Notes: generated by a model not told the origin, from the letters alone. Numbered from the stretch's first letter, positions 16,513 to 24,676 are shown. The stretch: DNA of 64,000 bases from Hymenobacter sp. CRA2 (GCF_002007105.1 NZ_MVBC01000002.1:310001-374000), one strand, 5' to 3'. Numbers and translations: made by a program.

Positions 16513-17745
16513 TTGAACAAGCGAAAAATCCTGAACGACCCGGTCTACGGGTTCGTCAGCGTCCCCACCGAGCTGATCTTCGACCTCATCGAGCACCGCT
16601 ACTTCCAGCGGCTGCGGCGCATCAAGCAGCTCGGCCTGACGGATTTTGTGTACCCCGGTGCCCTGCACACGCGCTTTCACCACGCGCTCGGCGCCATGCA
16701 TCTGATGTCGCTGGCGCTGCGCACGCTCAAAGACAAAGGCGTGCGCATCACGGCCCAGGAAGGCGAGGCGGCCCAGATTGCCATTCTGCTGCACGATATC
16801 GGCCACGGTCCCCTCTCCCACGCCCTGGAGCACGCCTTGTTCGAAGACGTGCCGCACGAGCGGATTTCGCTGCACCTGATGGAGCTGCTCAACCACGAGT
16901 TTGGCGGCCGCCTGCAGCTGGCCATCGACATCTTCCAGGGCTCCTACCCGCGCCCGTTCTTCCACCAGCTCGTGTCGAGCCAGCTGGATATGGACCGGCT
17001 CGATTACCTCAACCGCGACTCCTTCTATTCCGGCGTGAAGGAAGGCCAGCCCGGCGCCGACCGCCTCATCAAAATGCTCACCGTGAGCCACGACGAGCGG
17101 CTGGTGCTGGAGGAAAAGGCGGTGTACAGCATCGAAAACTTCCTGGTGAGCCGCCGCGTGATGTACTGGCAGGTGTACATGCACAAGGCCGTCACCTCGG
17201 CCGAGCAAATGGTCATCCGCCTCATGGAGCGCGCCCGCGACCTGGCCCGCTCCGGCGTGCTGGTGCCCGCCTCGCCCGAGCTGAGCTACTTCCTGCTGAA
17301 CCCGGTGCGCATGCTCGACTTCGAGCAGGACGCGGCCATCATGCAGCGCTTCGTGCGCCTCGACGACACCGATATCTGGTCGGCCGTGAAAAGCTGGGCC
17401 GCCCACCCCGATTTCGTATTGTCTTTCCTGGCCCACAGCCTGCTGGAGCGCCGGCTCTTCAAAATCACGCTCGACAACGCCCCGCTCGACGAGGACTTCA
17501 AGCTGGGCATCACCGAGCTGATTGCCGAGCACTTCCGCTTGCCCATGGCCGAAGCCGCCACCCTCATGATTGCCGGCCGCATCAGCAACCACGCCTACGA
17601 CGCCACCGGCGACGACGCCATCAACGTGCTCACCAAGCGAGGCCACGTCATCGACGTGGCCCAGGCGTCGGACCTGCCCAACATCAGCTCCCTGAGCAAG
17701 CGCGTGGAGAAGTACTACGTCTGCTACCCCAAGGATATTACCTAG
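16513..17745 (+). CDS. HD-domain phosphohydrolase (SAMHD1/dGTPase-like)
   Basis: 410 residues. No ATG fits; TTG at 16513 gives MNKRKILNDPVYGF, the conserved start of this family. The HD metal site is present: HTRFHHALGAMHLM near residue 54, LLHDIGHGPLSHALEH near 95-110 and SQLDMDRLDYLNRD near 155. Homologues hydrolyse (d)NTPs or other phosphomonoesters; substrate here is not determinable. In many Bacteroidota the gene precedes lpxD as it does here, although here a 340-base gap with a strong terminator separates them. Confidence 0.88.
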   Translation: MNKRKILNDPVYGFVSVPTELIFDLIEHRYFQRLRRIKQLGLTDFVYPGALHTRFHHALGAMHLMSLALRTLKDKGVRITAQEGEAAQIAILLHDIGHGPLSHALEHALFEDVPHERISLHLMELLNHEFGGRLQLAIDIFQGSYPRPFFHQLVSSQLDMDRLDYLNRDSFYSGVKEGQPGADRLIKMLTVSHDERLVLEEKAVYSIENFLVSRRVMYWQVYMHKAVTSAEQMVIRLMERARDLARSGVLVPASPELSYFLLNPVRMLDFEQDAAIMQRFVRLDDTDIWSAVKSWAAHPDFVLSFLAHSLLERRLFKITLDNAPLDEDFKLGITELIAEHFRLPMAEAATLMIAGRISNHAYDATGDDAINVLTKRGHVIDVAQASDLPNISSLSKRVEKYYVCYPKDIT

Positions 17746-17763
17746 CCAACGGCCGCCCCAGCT

Positions 17764-17950
17764 GTCATTGCGAGGACGAAGGACGAAGCAATCCTTCCTC
17801 TGGCAGCACCACCGAGACAGTACCTACCAACCGAAAACGGCAACGCCCGAACCCTGTTGACGCGGGGTTCGGGCGTTGCCGTTTTCGATTTCTGCCAATA
17901 ATACCGTCGTGCCGCGGGAGGAAGGATTGCTTCGCGTTGCTCGCAATGAC
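17764..17950. repeat. Inverted repeat enclosing a strong terminator
   Basis: Outer arms GTCATTGCGAG (17764-17774) and CTCGCAATGAC (17940-17950), plus a perfect 16-bp pair at 17785-17800 and 17918-17933. Inside is a separate 23-bp stem. The right arm (17918-17962) is repeated at 50762-50806 with about 90 percent identity, so it is a dispersed repeat. Confidence 0.8.
17832..17887. terminator. Hairpin terminator after the HD gene
   Basis: Perfect 23-bp stem, CGAAAACGGCAACGCC... (17832-17854) with its complement at 17865-17887, ten-base loop, and TTTT within the stem end. It separates the HD gene from lpxD. Confidence 0.8.
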
Positions 17951-18073
17951 TGCCGGTGCTACTGTCGTGTCTGCGCGCAATGACAGCGGGGTGAACCGGC
18001 TTGCTTGCTCGCCATGACGGCGGGGTGATACCGTTGCGTAAACCACCCGAACCGCCATTCCGTCTCTTTGCCC

Positions 18074-18081
18074 TACTTTTG
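18074..18081 (+). promoter_or_regulatory. Candidate -7 box of lpxD
   Basis: TACTTTTG matches the Bacteroidota TAnnTTTG consensus and ends six bases before ATG 18088, which would give a very short leader. No TTG lies at the usual -33 spacing. Confidence 0.4.
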
Positions 18082-18087
18082 CCGTCT

Positions 18088-19137
18088 ATGGAATTCACGG
18101 TAGGCCAGATTGCGGGCGTTTTGAACGGCACGGTGGAGGGCGACGCCTCCCTGCGCGTCGACCGGCTCGCCAAAATCGAAGAAGCCCGCGCGGGCGCCGT
18201 TGCGTTTTTGTCGAACCCCAAGTACGAGCCCTACCTCTACACCACGGAGGCCTCGGCCGTCATCGTGAGTCGGGGGCTGGAGCCGAAGCAACCGGTGCAG
18301 GCCGCGCTCATCCGCGTCGACGACCCGTACACGGGCTTTACCCAGCTGCTGGAGTTCTACCAGCAGTTTACCCGCGCCGGCAAGCGCGGCGTGGAGCAGC
18401 CCTGCTTCCTCGGCCAGGGTTCCACCGTGGGCGACGACGGCTACCGCGGCGCTTTCTCCTACGTGGGCGAAAACTGCCAGATCGGCCGCGGCGTGCTCAT
18501 TTTCCCGCACGCCACCATCGGCGACCGGTGCCGCATCGGCGACGGGACCATCATCTACGCCGGGGCCAAAATCTACGCCGATACCGTTATCGGGTCGCGC
18601 TGCGTGGTGCACGCCGGGGCCGTTATCGGCTCCGATGGCTTCGGCTTCGCGCCGCAGCCCGACGGCTCCTACCGCGCCATCCCGCAGATCGGCAACGTGG
18701 TGCTGGAAGACAACGTGAGCGTGGGCGCCAACGCCGCCATCGACTGCGCCACCATGGGCTCGACCATCCTGCGCGAGGGCACCAAAATCGACAACCTCGT
18801 GCAGATTGCCCACAACGTGGAAATCGGCCGGCACACGGTGGTGGCCTCCCAATCGGGTATTTCCGGCTCCACCAAAGTGGGCAACTTCTGCGTGCTGGCC
18901 GGCCAAGTAGGCCTGGCCGGGCACCTCACCCTCGCCGACCGCACCACCGTCACGGCGCAGTCGGGCGTGGGCAAATCGGTGAAGGAAGAGGGCACTGTCC
19001 TGCAGGGTGCACCGGCCTTCAACCTGCGCGACTCCCTGCGCGCCAACGCCGTATTCCGCCATTTGCCCGAACTGGAGCGCCGCGTGCTCAACCTCGAACG
19101 CGCCCAGCAGAAGCCAGACGCGGCGGAAAAGTCATAG
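18088..19137 (+). CDS. lpxD: UDP-3-O-acylglucosamine N-acyltransferase
   Basis: 349 residues from ATG 18088 (MEFTVGQIAGVLNG). The N-terminal UDP-binding domain (RLAKIEEARAGAVAFLSNPK) is followed by a left-handed beta-helix of hexapeptide repeats (IGDRCRIGDGTIIYAGAKIY, GSDGFGFAPQPDG). The catalytic His is in LVQIAHNVEIG near residue 241, close to His239 of the E. coli enzyme. LpxD adds the second acyl chain in lipid A synthesis in the cytosol. First gene of the lipid A block lpxD, lpxC-fabZ, lpxA. The usual length is about 340. Its stop codon TAG also forms the first bases of a TAGCTTTG box (19135-19142). Confidence 0.96.
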   Translation: MEFTVGQIAGVLNGTVEGDASLRVDRLAKIEEARAGAVAFLSNPKYEPYLYTTEASAVIVSRGLEPKQPVQAALIRVDDPYTGFTQLLEFYQQFTRAGKRGVEQPCFLGQGSTVGDDGYRGAFSYVGENCQIGRGVLIFPHATIGDRCRIGDGTIIYAGAKIYADTVIGSRCVVHAGAVIGSDGFGFAPQPDGSYRAIPQIGNVVLEDNVSVGANAAIDCATMGSTILREGTKIDNLVQIAHNVEIGRHTVVASQSGISGSTKVGNFCVLAGQVGLAGHLTLADRTTVTAQSGVGKSVKEEGTVLQGAPAFNLRDSLRANAVFRHLPELERRVLNLERAQQKPDAAEKS

Positions 19138-19256
19138 CTTTGCGGGCCGATGTTGGCCGTTATCTGTTGGGGGTTGTCAGTGGTCAGGACCGTTAACCGG
19201 TCTTGCGCCCCGAACTGGCAACCGACAACTGCCGCGGCCGACTCCCAACTGACACC
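19138..19256. repeat. Imperfect inverted repeat between lpxD and lpxC-fabZ
   Basis: The gap is made of recurring GTTGTCAGT / ACTGACAAC-type words in opposite orientation (about 19165-19187 and 19214-19256). Pairing is imperfect. TAGCTTTG at 19135-19142 could be a -7 box for lpxC-fabZ. Confidence 0.45.
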
Positions 19257-20651
19257 ATGTTCGACAAACAGCATACGATTAAGGCCCCGGTGACCGTGAG
19301 CGGCGTGGGGCTGCACACGGGCGTACAGGCCACCATGACCTTCTGCCCGGCCCCGGCCAACCACGGTTTCAAGTTTCAGCGCATGGACCTTGAGGGCCAG
19401 CCCACCGTCGACGCCGACGTGGACAACGTGGTGGACCTCTCCCGCGGTACCACCATCGAGCAGAACGGCGCCCGCGTGAATACCGTGGAGCACACGCTGG
19501 CCGCCCTGGTGGGCCTGCAAATCGACAACGTGCTGATTCAGCTCGACGGCCCCGAGCCGCCCATCATGGACGGCTCCTCGCTGCCCTTCGTGGAGGCGCT
19601 GCAGGAAGTGGGCCTGGAAGAGCAGAACGCGCTGCGCAACTACTTCGAGATTCCCGACGAAATCCGCTTCGTGGACAACGCGCGCGGCGTGGAAATTGCG
19701 GCCCTGCCCCTGAACGACTACCGCGTGACGGTGATGGTGGATTACAATTCGCCGGTTCTGGGCTCGCAGCACGCCTCCCTGACGAACATCACGCAGTTTG
19801 CCGACGACATTGCCGCCTCGCGCACTTTCTGCTTTCTGCACGAGCTGGAAGCCCTCTACAAGTCGAACCTGATCAAGGGCGGCGACCTGTCGAACGCCAT
19901 TGTGGTGGTCGACCGCGTGGTGAGCGAGGAAGAACTGGGCGAGCTGGCCACCATGCTGGGCAAGCCCAAAGTGGCCGTGAAGAAGGAAGGCATCCTCAAC
20001 AACGTGGACCTGCGCCACAAAAACGAGCCGGCCCGCCACAAGCTGCTCGACGTGGTGGGTGACCTGGCCCTGGTAGGCCGGCCGCTGAAAGGCCAGATCC
20101 TGGCAGCCCGGCCCGGGCACGCGGCCAACGTGGCCTTCGCCAAGAAGATCAAGAAGAAGATGATGGAGGTGGATTCGTCGCCGGTACCGCAGTACGACCC
20201 TGCGCGGCCGCCGGTGATGGACATCAACCAGATAGCGCAGATCCTGCCCCACCGCTACCCCTTCCTGCTCATCGACAAAATCATTCACCTCGACGGCACC
20301 ACGGTGACGGGCGTGAAGAACGTGACGATGAACGAGCAGTTTTTTACCGGCCACTTCCCCGGCAACCCGGTGATGCCCGGCGTGCTCCAGATCGAGGCCA
20401 TGGCCCAGACCGGCGGCATTCTGGTGCTCAACACCGTGCCCGACCCGGAAAATTACTGGACGTATTTCCTCGGCATCGAAAACTGCCGCTTCCGCCGCAA
20501 GGTTATCCCCGGCGACACGGTCATCTTCAAGTGCCAGCTGGTCTCGCCTATCAAGCGCGGCATTGCCAAGATGCGCGGGCAGGCCTTCGTCAACGGGAAA
20601 GTGGTGATGGAGGCCGAAATGTCGGCCAGCATCGTTCGCAAAGACGCCTAA
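19257..20651 (+). CDS. lpxC-fabZ: Bifunctional LpxC deacetylase / FabZ dehydratase
   Basis: 464 residues. Residues 1-305 are LpxC (UDP-3-O-acyl-GlcNAc deacetylase): TIKAPVTVSGVGLHTG start, zinc ligands in NTVEHTLAALVG and in RHKLLDVVGDLAL. Residues 318-464 are FabZ (3-hydroxyacyl-ACP dehydratase): LPHRYPFLLIDKI, catalytic His in GHFPGNPVMPGVLQIEAMAQ, then NCRFRRKVIPGDT. The fusion is a known Bacteroidota arrangement that couples the committed step of lipid A synthesis with fatty-acid elongation from the same 3-hydroxyacyl-ACP pool. Both active sites look intact. Start at 19257 gives the standard LpxC N-terminus. Confidence 0.96.
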   Translation: MFDKQHTIKAPVTVSGVGLHTGVQATMTFCPAPANHGFKFQRMDLEGQPTVDADVDNVVDLSRGTTIEQNGARVNTVEHTLAALVGLQIDNVLIQLDGPEPPIMDGSSLPFVEALQEVGLEEQNALRNYFEIPDEIRFVDNARGVEIAALPLNDYRVTVMVDYNSPVLGSQHASLTNITQFADDIAASRTFCFLHELEALYKSNLIKGGDLSNAIVVVDRVVSEEELGELATMLGKPKVAVKKEGILNNVDLRHKNEPARHKLLDVVGDLALVGRPLKGQILAARPGHAANVAFAKKIKKKMMEVDSSPVPQYDPARPPVMDINQIAQILPHRYPFLLIDKIIHLDGTTVTGVKNVTMNEQFFTGHFPGNPVMPGVLQIEAMAQTGGILVLNTVPDPENYWTYFLGIENCRFRRKVIPGDTVIFKCQLVSPIKRGIAKMRGQAFVNGKVVMEAEMSASIVRKDA

Positions 20652-20654
20652 CCT

Positions 20655-20758
20655 TCAATTATCAATGAGCAATGAACAATTATCAATGAACACAGAGTGC
20701 GGCCGTTACGGCCCAATCGTTGTGCATTGATCCTTGCTCATTGTTAATTGTTCATTGC
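20655..20758. repeat. Inverted repeat of CAATGA/CAATTAT words between lpxC-fabZ and lpxA
   Basis: Left arm about 20655-20693 (CAATTATCAATGAGCAATGA...), right arm about 20721-20758, roughly 75-80 percent complementary, around a GC-rich centre (GCGGCCGTTACGGCC). Very AT-rich against its surroundings. It occupies nearly the whole gap. Confidence 0.7.
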
Positions 20759-20762
20759 CTAA

Positions 20763-21560
20763 ATGACTCAACCGCTCGCCTACATCCACCCGGAGGCTAA
20801 GATTGCGCAAAACGTAGTCGTGGAGCCGTTTACCACGATTGCGCACGACGTTGAAATTGGGGAAGGCTCCTGGATTGGTCCGAACGTGACCATCATGGCC
20901 GGTGCGCGCATCGGCAAAAACGTGAAGATTTTCCCGGGGGCGGTGATTGCCGCCGTGCCGCAGGACCTCAAGTTCGCGGGCGAGAAAACCACCGTGCACA
21001 TCGGCGACAACACCGTCATCCGGGAGTGCGTGACGGTGAACCGCGGCACCATCGACCGCATGCGCACCATCATTGGCTCGGACTGCCTGCTGATGGCCTA
21101 CGTGCACGTGGCCCACGACTGCATCATCGGCGACCACTGCATCCTGGCCAACGCCGTGCAGCTCGCCGGCCACGTCGAAATCGGCGATTTTGCCATTGTG
21201 GGCGGCACCTCGGCCGTGCATCAGTTCGTGAAAGTGGGCGCCCACGCCATGATTTCGGGTGGCTCGCTGGTACGCAAGGACGTGCCCCCGTTCGTGAAGG
21301 CCGGGCGCGAGCCGCTGAGCTACGCCGGCATCAACTCGGTGGGCCTGCGCCGCCGCGGCTTCTCCGACGAGAAGATCATGCAGGTGCAGCAGTGCTACCG
21401 CTTCCTGTTCCTGAGCGGGCTGAACAACAACGCGGCCCTGGACCAGATCGAGCTGGAACTGGCCCCCTCGCCCGAGCGCGACGAAGTGGTAAACTTCGTG
21501 CGCAACTCCGGCCGTGGAATTATCAAAGGCTATTCGCGCAACGGCAACGGGGCTGACTAA
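20763..21560 (+). CDS. lpxA: UDP-N-acetylglucosamine acyltransferase
   Basis: 265 residues, the usual length. Begins TQPLAYIHPEAKIAQNVVVEPF and continues with hexapeptide repeats (IGEGSWIGPNVTIMAGARIG). TVNRGTIDRMRTIIGSDCLLMAYVHVAHDC spans the active site with the catalytic His near residue 117. The C-terminal helical domain includes GINSVGLRRRGFSDEKI. It starts lipid A synthesis by acylating UDP-GlcNAc in the cytosol. Same strand as lpxD and lpxC-fabZ; about 110 bases of inverted repeat separate it from the latter. Confidence 0.96.
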   Translation: MTQPLAYIHPEAKIAQNVVVEPFTTIAHDVEIGEGSWIGPNVTIMAGARIGKNVKIFPGAVIAAVPQDLKFAGEKTTVHIGDNTVIRECVTVNRGTIDRMRTIIGSDCLLMAYVHVAHDCIIGDHCILANAVQLAGHVEIGDFAIVGGTSAVHQFVKVGAHAMISGGSLVRKDVPPFVKAGREPLSYAGINSVGLRRRGFSDEKIMQVQQCYRFLFLSGLNNNAALDQIELELAPSPERDEVVNFVRNSGRGIIKGYSRNGNGAD

Positions 21561-21662
21561 GGCCTGAGACCGTGAGACACGCGAAGTGAGACAGACGCCG
21601 GTCACGACCCGTGGAACGATGTCATCAACCCCACTTCTCCTATCTCGCTTCTCACTTCTCTT
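21561..21662. repeat. GTGAGAC-word region between lpxA and the ABC ATPase
   Basis: Left side (21564-21595) has GTGAGAC-type words and the right side (21633-21660) their complement CACTTCTC/CTTCTCAC. Pairing is weak to moderate. It resembles the repeats at the two preceding junctions of the block. Confidence 0.4.
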
Positions 21663-22292
21663 ATGGTGCAGATTGAGGCCCAGGGCTTGGGCAAACGCTT
21701 CGGCCGCGACTGGATTTTCCGGGACCTGACGCGCACGTTCCAGCCCGGCTCGGCCGTGGCCCTGCTGGGGCCCAACGGCTCGGGCAAGAGCACCCTGCTG
21801 CAAGTGCTGGCCGCGTATACCCTGCCCTCGGCCGGGGAAGTGCGCTACACGCTCAGTGGCCGCGCGCTGCGCCCCGAGGACGTAGCCATGCAGCTGTCGC
21901 TGTGTGCGCCCTACCTGGAGCTGATTGAGGAGCTGACCCTGGCCGAGCTGGTGCGTTTTCACACCCGTTTTCGGCGGTTGCGCGCCGGCCTTTCGGACGC
22001 GCAATTCATTGATTTGCTGCAGCTGCCGCACGCGCGCCACAAGTTCATCCGCGACTTTTCCTCGGGCATGAAGCAGCGCGTCAAGCTCGGGCTGGCCCTG
22101 TACGCCGAGGCCCCGCTGCTGCTGCTCGACGAGCCTACTACCAACCTGGACCGCACCGGCGTGGCCTGGTACCACGAGCACGTGGCGGCCACCACGGCGG
22201 GCCGGCTGGTGCTCGTCAGCTCCAATGTGGAGGAGGAGTACGCCTTCTGCCAGGAGCGTCTCACGGTAACGGATTTTGCCCCGCGCCGCTAG
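21663..22292 (+). CDS. ABC transporter ATP-binding protein, orphan ATPase of the lpx block
   Basis: 209 residues with Walker A GPNGSGKSTLL (near 40), Q-loop region MQLSLCAPYLELIEELTL, signature FSSGMKQRVKLGLAL and Walker B LLLLDEPTTNLD; the switch residue lies in LVLVSSNVEEE, where the usual His is replaced by Asn/Ser. No membrane partner is adjacent. Its place after lpxA is common in Bacteroidota and hints at a role in envelope lipid or LPS export, but that is inference. It is short, with no extra C-terminal domain. Confidence 0.85.
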   Translation: MVQIEAQGLGKRFGRDWIFRDLTRTFQPGSAVALLGPNGSGKSTLLQVLAAYTLPSAGEVRYTLSGRALRPEDVAMQLSLCAPYLELIEELTLAELVRFHTRFRRLRAGLSDAQFIDLLQLPHARHKFIRDFSSGMKQRVKLGLALYAEAPLLLLDEPTTNLDRTGVAWYHEHVAATTAGRLVLVSSNVEEEYAFCQERLTVTDFAPRR

Positions 22293-22439
22293 CGTATCCT
22301 TGCCGCATCTTGCTTAAATTAGGGTAAGCTCAACCCGTACAGCCTGGTGCAGTGGCGTTGTTTCGGCGTGGGTGCGGCCCAAAAATCAGGCCATGGTAGT
22401 GGCCGAAAAATACGTGTAACCCCGTTTCAATTACCTGCG

Positions 22440-22475
22440 TTTGGGGGCTTAATTCGGCTTTGCGCCCTACTTTTG
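22440..22475 (+). promoter_or_regulatory. Candidate promoter for the poly-Asp protein
   Basis: TTTG at 22440-22443 and TACTTTTG at 22468-22475, spacer 24 bases, slightly longer than usual. The start codon is at 22507. Confidence 0.5.
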
Positions 22476-22506
22476 CCACCGCTACAACACTTACCTTACT
22501 CCTCTG

Positions 22507-22881
22507 ATGAGAAGCTACGACGACTTCGACGACGACGACCTGCTCGATGACGACGACGAGCTGGATACCCCACCAGGCGGCGCCAAGTCGGCTCGCGGCG
22601 GTGGACGCAAGGGCGCTTCTTCCGAAGATTCCCTCGGTGCCAAGTACGCCGACTACCTCATGTGGCGCGACACGGGTTCCTCGCACGACGAGGCCTTGGA
22701 CCTGGCCAACCTGACGGAAGACGAGTTTTCGGCTGCCGAAGCCCAGGAAGACCCGGAAGGCTCGAACCGCTACGGCGGCCTGGATGACGACGATGACGAC
22801 CTCGGCCTGGACGACGAGGACAGCTACGAGGCCCAGCGCCGCAGCCGCCGCGGCGGCCGCGACGATGACGACGACTATTAA
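22507..22881 (+). CDS. Small highly acidic hypothetical protein
   Basis: 124 residues, dominated by runs of Asp at both ends (YDDFDDDDLLDDDDELD near the start; LDDDDDDLGLDDED and a DDDDDY end). The centre has a more ordinary segment: SLGAKYADYLMWRDTGSSHDEALDLANLTEDEFSAAE, which may fold as helices. A basic patch (RRSRRGGR) precedes the acidic end. No signal peptide. A promoter box and a perfect palindromic terminator bracket it, so it is a real independent unit. Function unknown; the charge pattern suggests metal or protein binding but nothing proves it. Confidence 0.75.
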   Translation: MRSYDDFDDDDLLDDDDELDTPPGGAKSARGGGRKGASSEDSLGAKYADYLMWRDTGSSHDEALDLANLTEDEFSAAEAQEDPEGSNRYGGLDDDDDDLGLDDEDSYEAQRRSRRGGRDDDDDY

Positions 22882-22893
22882 CCGATGCCCGGG

Positions 22894-22953
22894 TAGTAAG
22901 CCCACAAAAAAGCCCGCTGAGCATGCTCAGCGGGCTTTTTTGTGGGCTTACTA
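22894..22953. terminator. 60-bp perfect palindrome, bidirectional terminator
   Basis: Bases 22894-22923 are the exact reverse complement of 22924-22953, centred on GCATGC. The stem contains AAAAAAGCCCGCTGAGC, so either strand ends in a GC-rich hairpin followed by six T. It lies between converging genes. Confidence 0.9.
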
Positions 22954-22962
22954 GGCAGCTCC

Positions 22963-23721
22963 TTAGCTTTTCTTGCTGCCGAACACGCGCTTGAGCAGGT
23001 CCGTGGTGCGCGCCACCGGGTTTTCGCGGATGTTGGCCTCCTCTTGCGCAATAAGCGTGAACAGCCCGTCGACGGCCTTGCCGGTGGCGTATTCGTTCAG
23101 GTTCGGGTTGACGGGCCGCACCAGCGGAATCTGGTTGTAGCGCGACACAAGCGAGGTGTAGTACTTCGTGGCGCTGGTTTGGTCCAGGGCCTGCTGCATG
23201 ATGGGCGAAAAGGCCGTTACCAGCTGCGTGGTGGTGGTGCGCTTCAGGTACTGCGTGGCCGCGTCTTTCTGGCCCGTCAGAATATTCCACACATCCGAAA
23301 ACGTGAGGCTCTTGATGGCCGAAATAAAGATGGGCTTGGCCTTGATGGCGGCCTGTTCGGCACCGCGGTTCAGCGCCAGCTCAAACTTGTCGACTTCCCC
23401 GCCCAGGCCAATGGCCCGCAACGAAGTAGCCACGCGCTGAGCATCGGGCGGAAACGGGATGCGAATGAGCCTGTTCAGGTAAAAGCCGTCCGTTTGTGAG
23501 GCTTGGTCGGCGCCTTTGCTGATGCCCAGGGTCAGGGCTTCCTTCAGGCCCAGGGCGGCTTCCTGCTGGGTAATGCTGCCCGTACCGGTGCTGCCGGTTT
23601 TGGTGGTGCTGGGCAGGGTAATCTTGCCGATTTTGGGCAGCTTGATGATTTGTGCCTGGGCCGTAGAAACGCCCAGCAAAGCAACAGCAACGAACAGGGC
23701 GGCGGAGAAACGATTCTTCAT
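22963..23721 (-). CDS. DUF4197 family periplasmic protein, copy 1
   Basis: 252 residues from ATG 23721 (signal peptide KNRFSAALFVAVALLG ... TAQAQ). The body is typical DUF4197: GLKEALTLGISKGADQAS, IPFPPDAQRVATSLRAIGLG, FELALNRGAEQAAIKAKPIF and a C-terminal VDGLFTLIAQEEANIRENP. DUF4197 proteins are exported and of unknown function. A paralogue lies directly upstream on the same strand with about 88 bases between the stop and this start, so the pair is a tandem duplication. Confidence 0.88.
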   Translation of the reverse strand: MKNRFSAALFVAVALLGVSTAQAQIIKLPKIGKITLPSTTKTGSTGTGSITQQEAALGLKEALTLGISKGADQASQTDGFYLNRLIRIPFPPDAQRVATSLRAIGLGGEVDKFELALNRGAEQAAIKAKPIFISAIKSLTFSDVWNILTGQKDAATQYLKRTTTTQLVTAFSPIMQQALDQTSATKYYTSLVSRYNQIPLVRPVNPNLNEYATGKAVDGLFTLIAQEEANIRENPVARTTDLLKRVFGSKKS

Positions 23722-23809
23722 GACGAGGTAAATCCCGTGAGCGGGCATTCAGTTCGCGGGAAAGGCAGAAACCGGACCAAAATCGACGGCCGGTGGTGCG
23801 GGCTTGCTC

Positions 23810-24676
23810 TTACTGCTGATCAAAGGCGCGTTTCAGCGTGGCCGTGCTGCGGGCCGAGGAGTTCAGGCGGATGCGGCTTTCCTCGTCGGCAATCAGCGTG
23901 AACAGGCCTTCGGAGGCCTTACCGGACACGTAGTCGGTGAGGTTGGTGCTGATGGGCGTGACCAGTGGTATTTTCTTGTAGCGCAGCATCAGCTCGCCGT
24001 AGGCCTGCTTGGCGCCGGTCTGCTCCAGGGCCGCATCTACCAGGGGGCGCAATTCCTGCTGCACCTGCGCCAGCTGTTGCTGCTTGAACTGCTGCGCAAT
24101 GGCCCGGCTCTCGCGGGTGTTCACGAGGGCCATCCCGTCGGCCACAGCGTAGCGCTGGGCGGCGTTAGCGAAGACGGTTTGCGTCTGCGGGTTGGCGGCC
24201 AGGGCTTCGGCGGCGCGGTTCATCTGCACCTCAAACTTGTCGATGACGGCGCCCATGCGCAGGCCGCGCAGCGTGGTGTTGACCAGTTCGGCCTCGGGCG
24301 GAAACGGGATGCGGATGTCGGGGTTGCCGTTGAAGGCGTCGGCCTCGGCGCCGGCTTGCATGGCGCGGGTGATGCTCAGCGTCACGGCTTCGCGCACGGC
24401 AGCCGTGGCTTCATCGGCCGTCAGCGGCACGGGCGCCGGGGCCGCGGCGGGGGCCGGCGCGGCTTTGGTTGTGGTGGCAGCCTTCGTGGTAGTCGTCTTA
24501 GCGGTGGTGGTTTTGGCCGTCGTTTTGGCGGGAGCCTTGGCGGTGGTTTTCTTCGCCGTGGTGGTTTTGGTAGTCGTCGTTTTGGCCGTGGTTTTCGGCT
24601 TGGTCTGGGCCGACAGATCGGTGGCGGTGAGCAGGCCCAGGGCCAGAACGAAAGCGGAGTAAGAAGTGGGCTTCAT
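23810..24676 (-). CDS. DUF4197 family protein, copy 2, with Lys/Thr-rich linker
   Basis: 288 residues from ATG 24676. After the signal peptide (YSAFVLALGLLTATDLSAQ) come about 55 residues of KTTTAK-type repeats and an Ala/Pro stretch, giving a strongly basic linker. The DUF4197 core follows from about residue 88: AVREAVTLSITRAMQAGAEA, IPFPPEAELVNTTLRGLRMG, FEVQMNRAAEALA, ASEGLFTLIADEESRIR. The linker is absent from the neighbouring paralogue. The basic repeat may bind acidic envelope polymers; this is a guess. Divergent from cinA. Confidence 0.88.
   Translation of the reverse strand: MKPTSYSAFVLALGLLTATDLSAQTKPKTTAKTTTTKTTTAKKTTAKAPAKTTAKTTTAKTTTTKAATTTKAAPAPAAAPAPVPLTADEATAAVREAVTLSITRAMQAGAEADAFNGNPDIRIPFPPEAELVNTTLRGLRMGAVIDKFEVQMNRAAEALAANPQTQTVFANAAQRYAVADGMALVNTRESRAIAQQFKQQQLAQVQQELRPLVDAALEQTGAKQAYGELMLRYKKIPLVTPISTNLTDYVSGKASEGLFTLIADEESRIRLNSSARSTATLKRAFDQQ

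Noticed and set aside
17742-18221. Minus-strand frame over the 17.8-kb repeat
   Set aside because: Formed by the inverted repeat and the start of lpxD on the other strand; not a protein.
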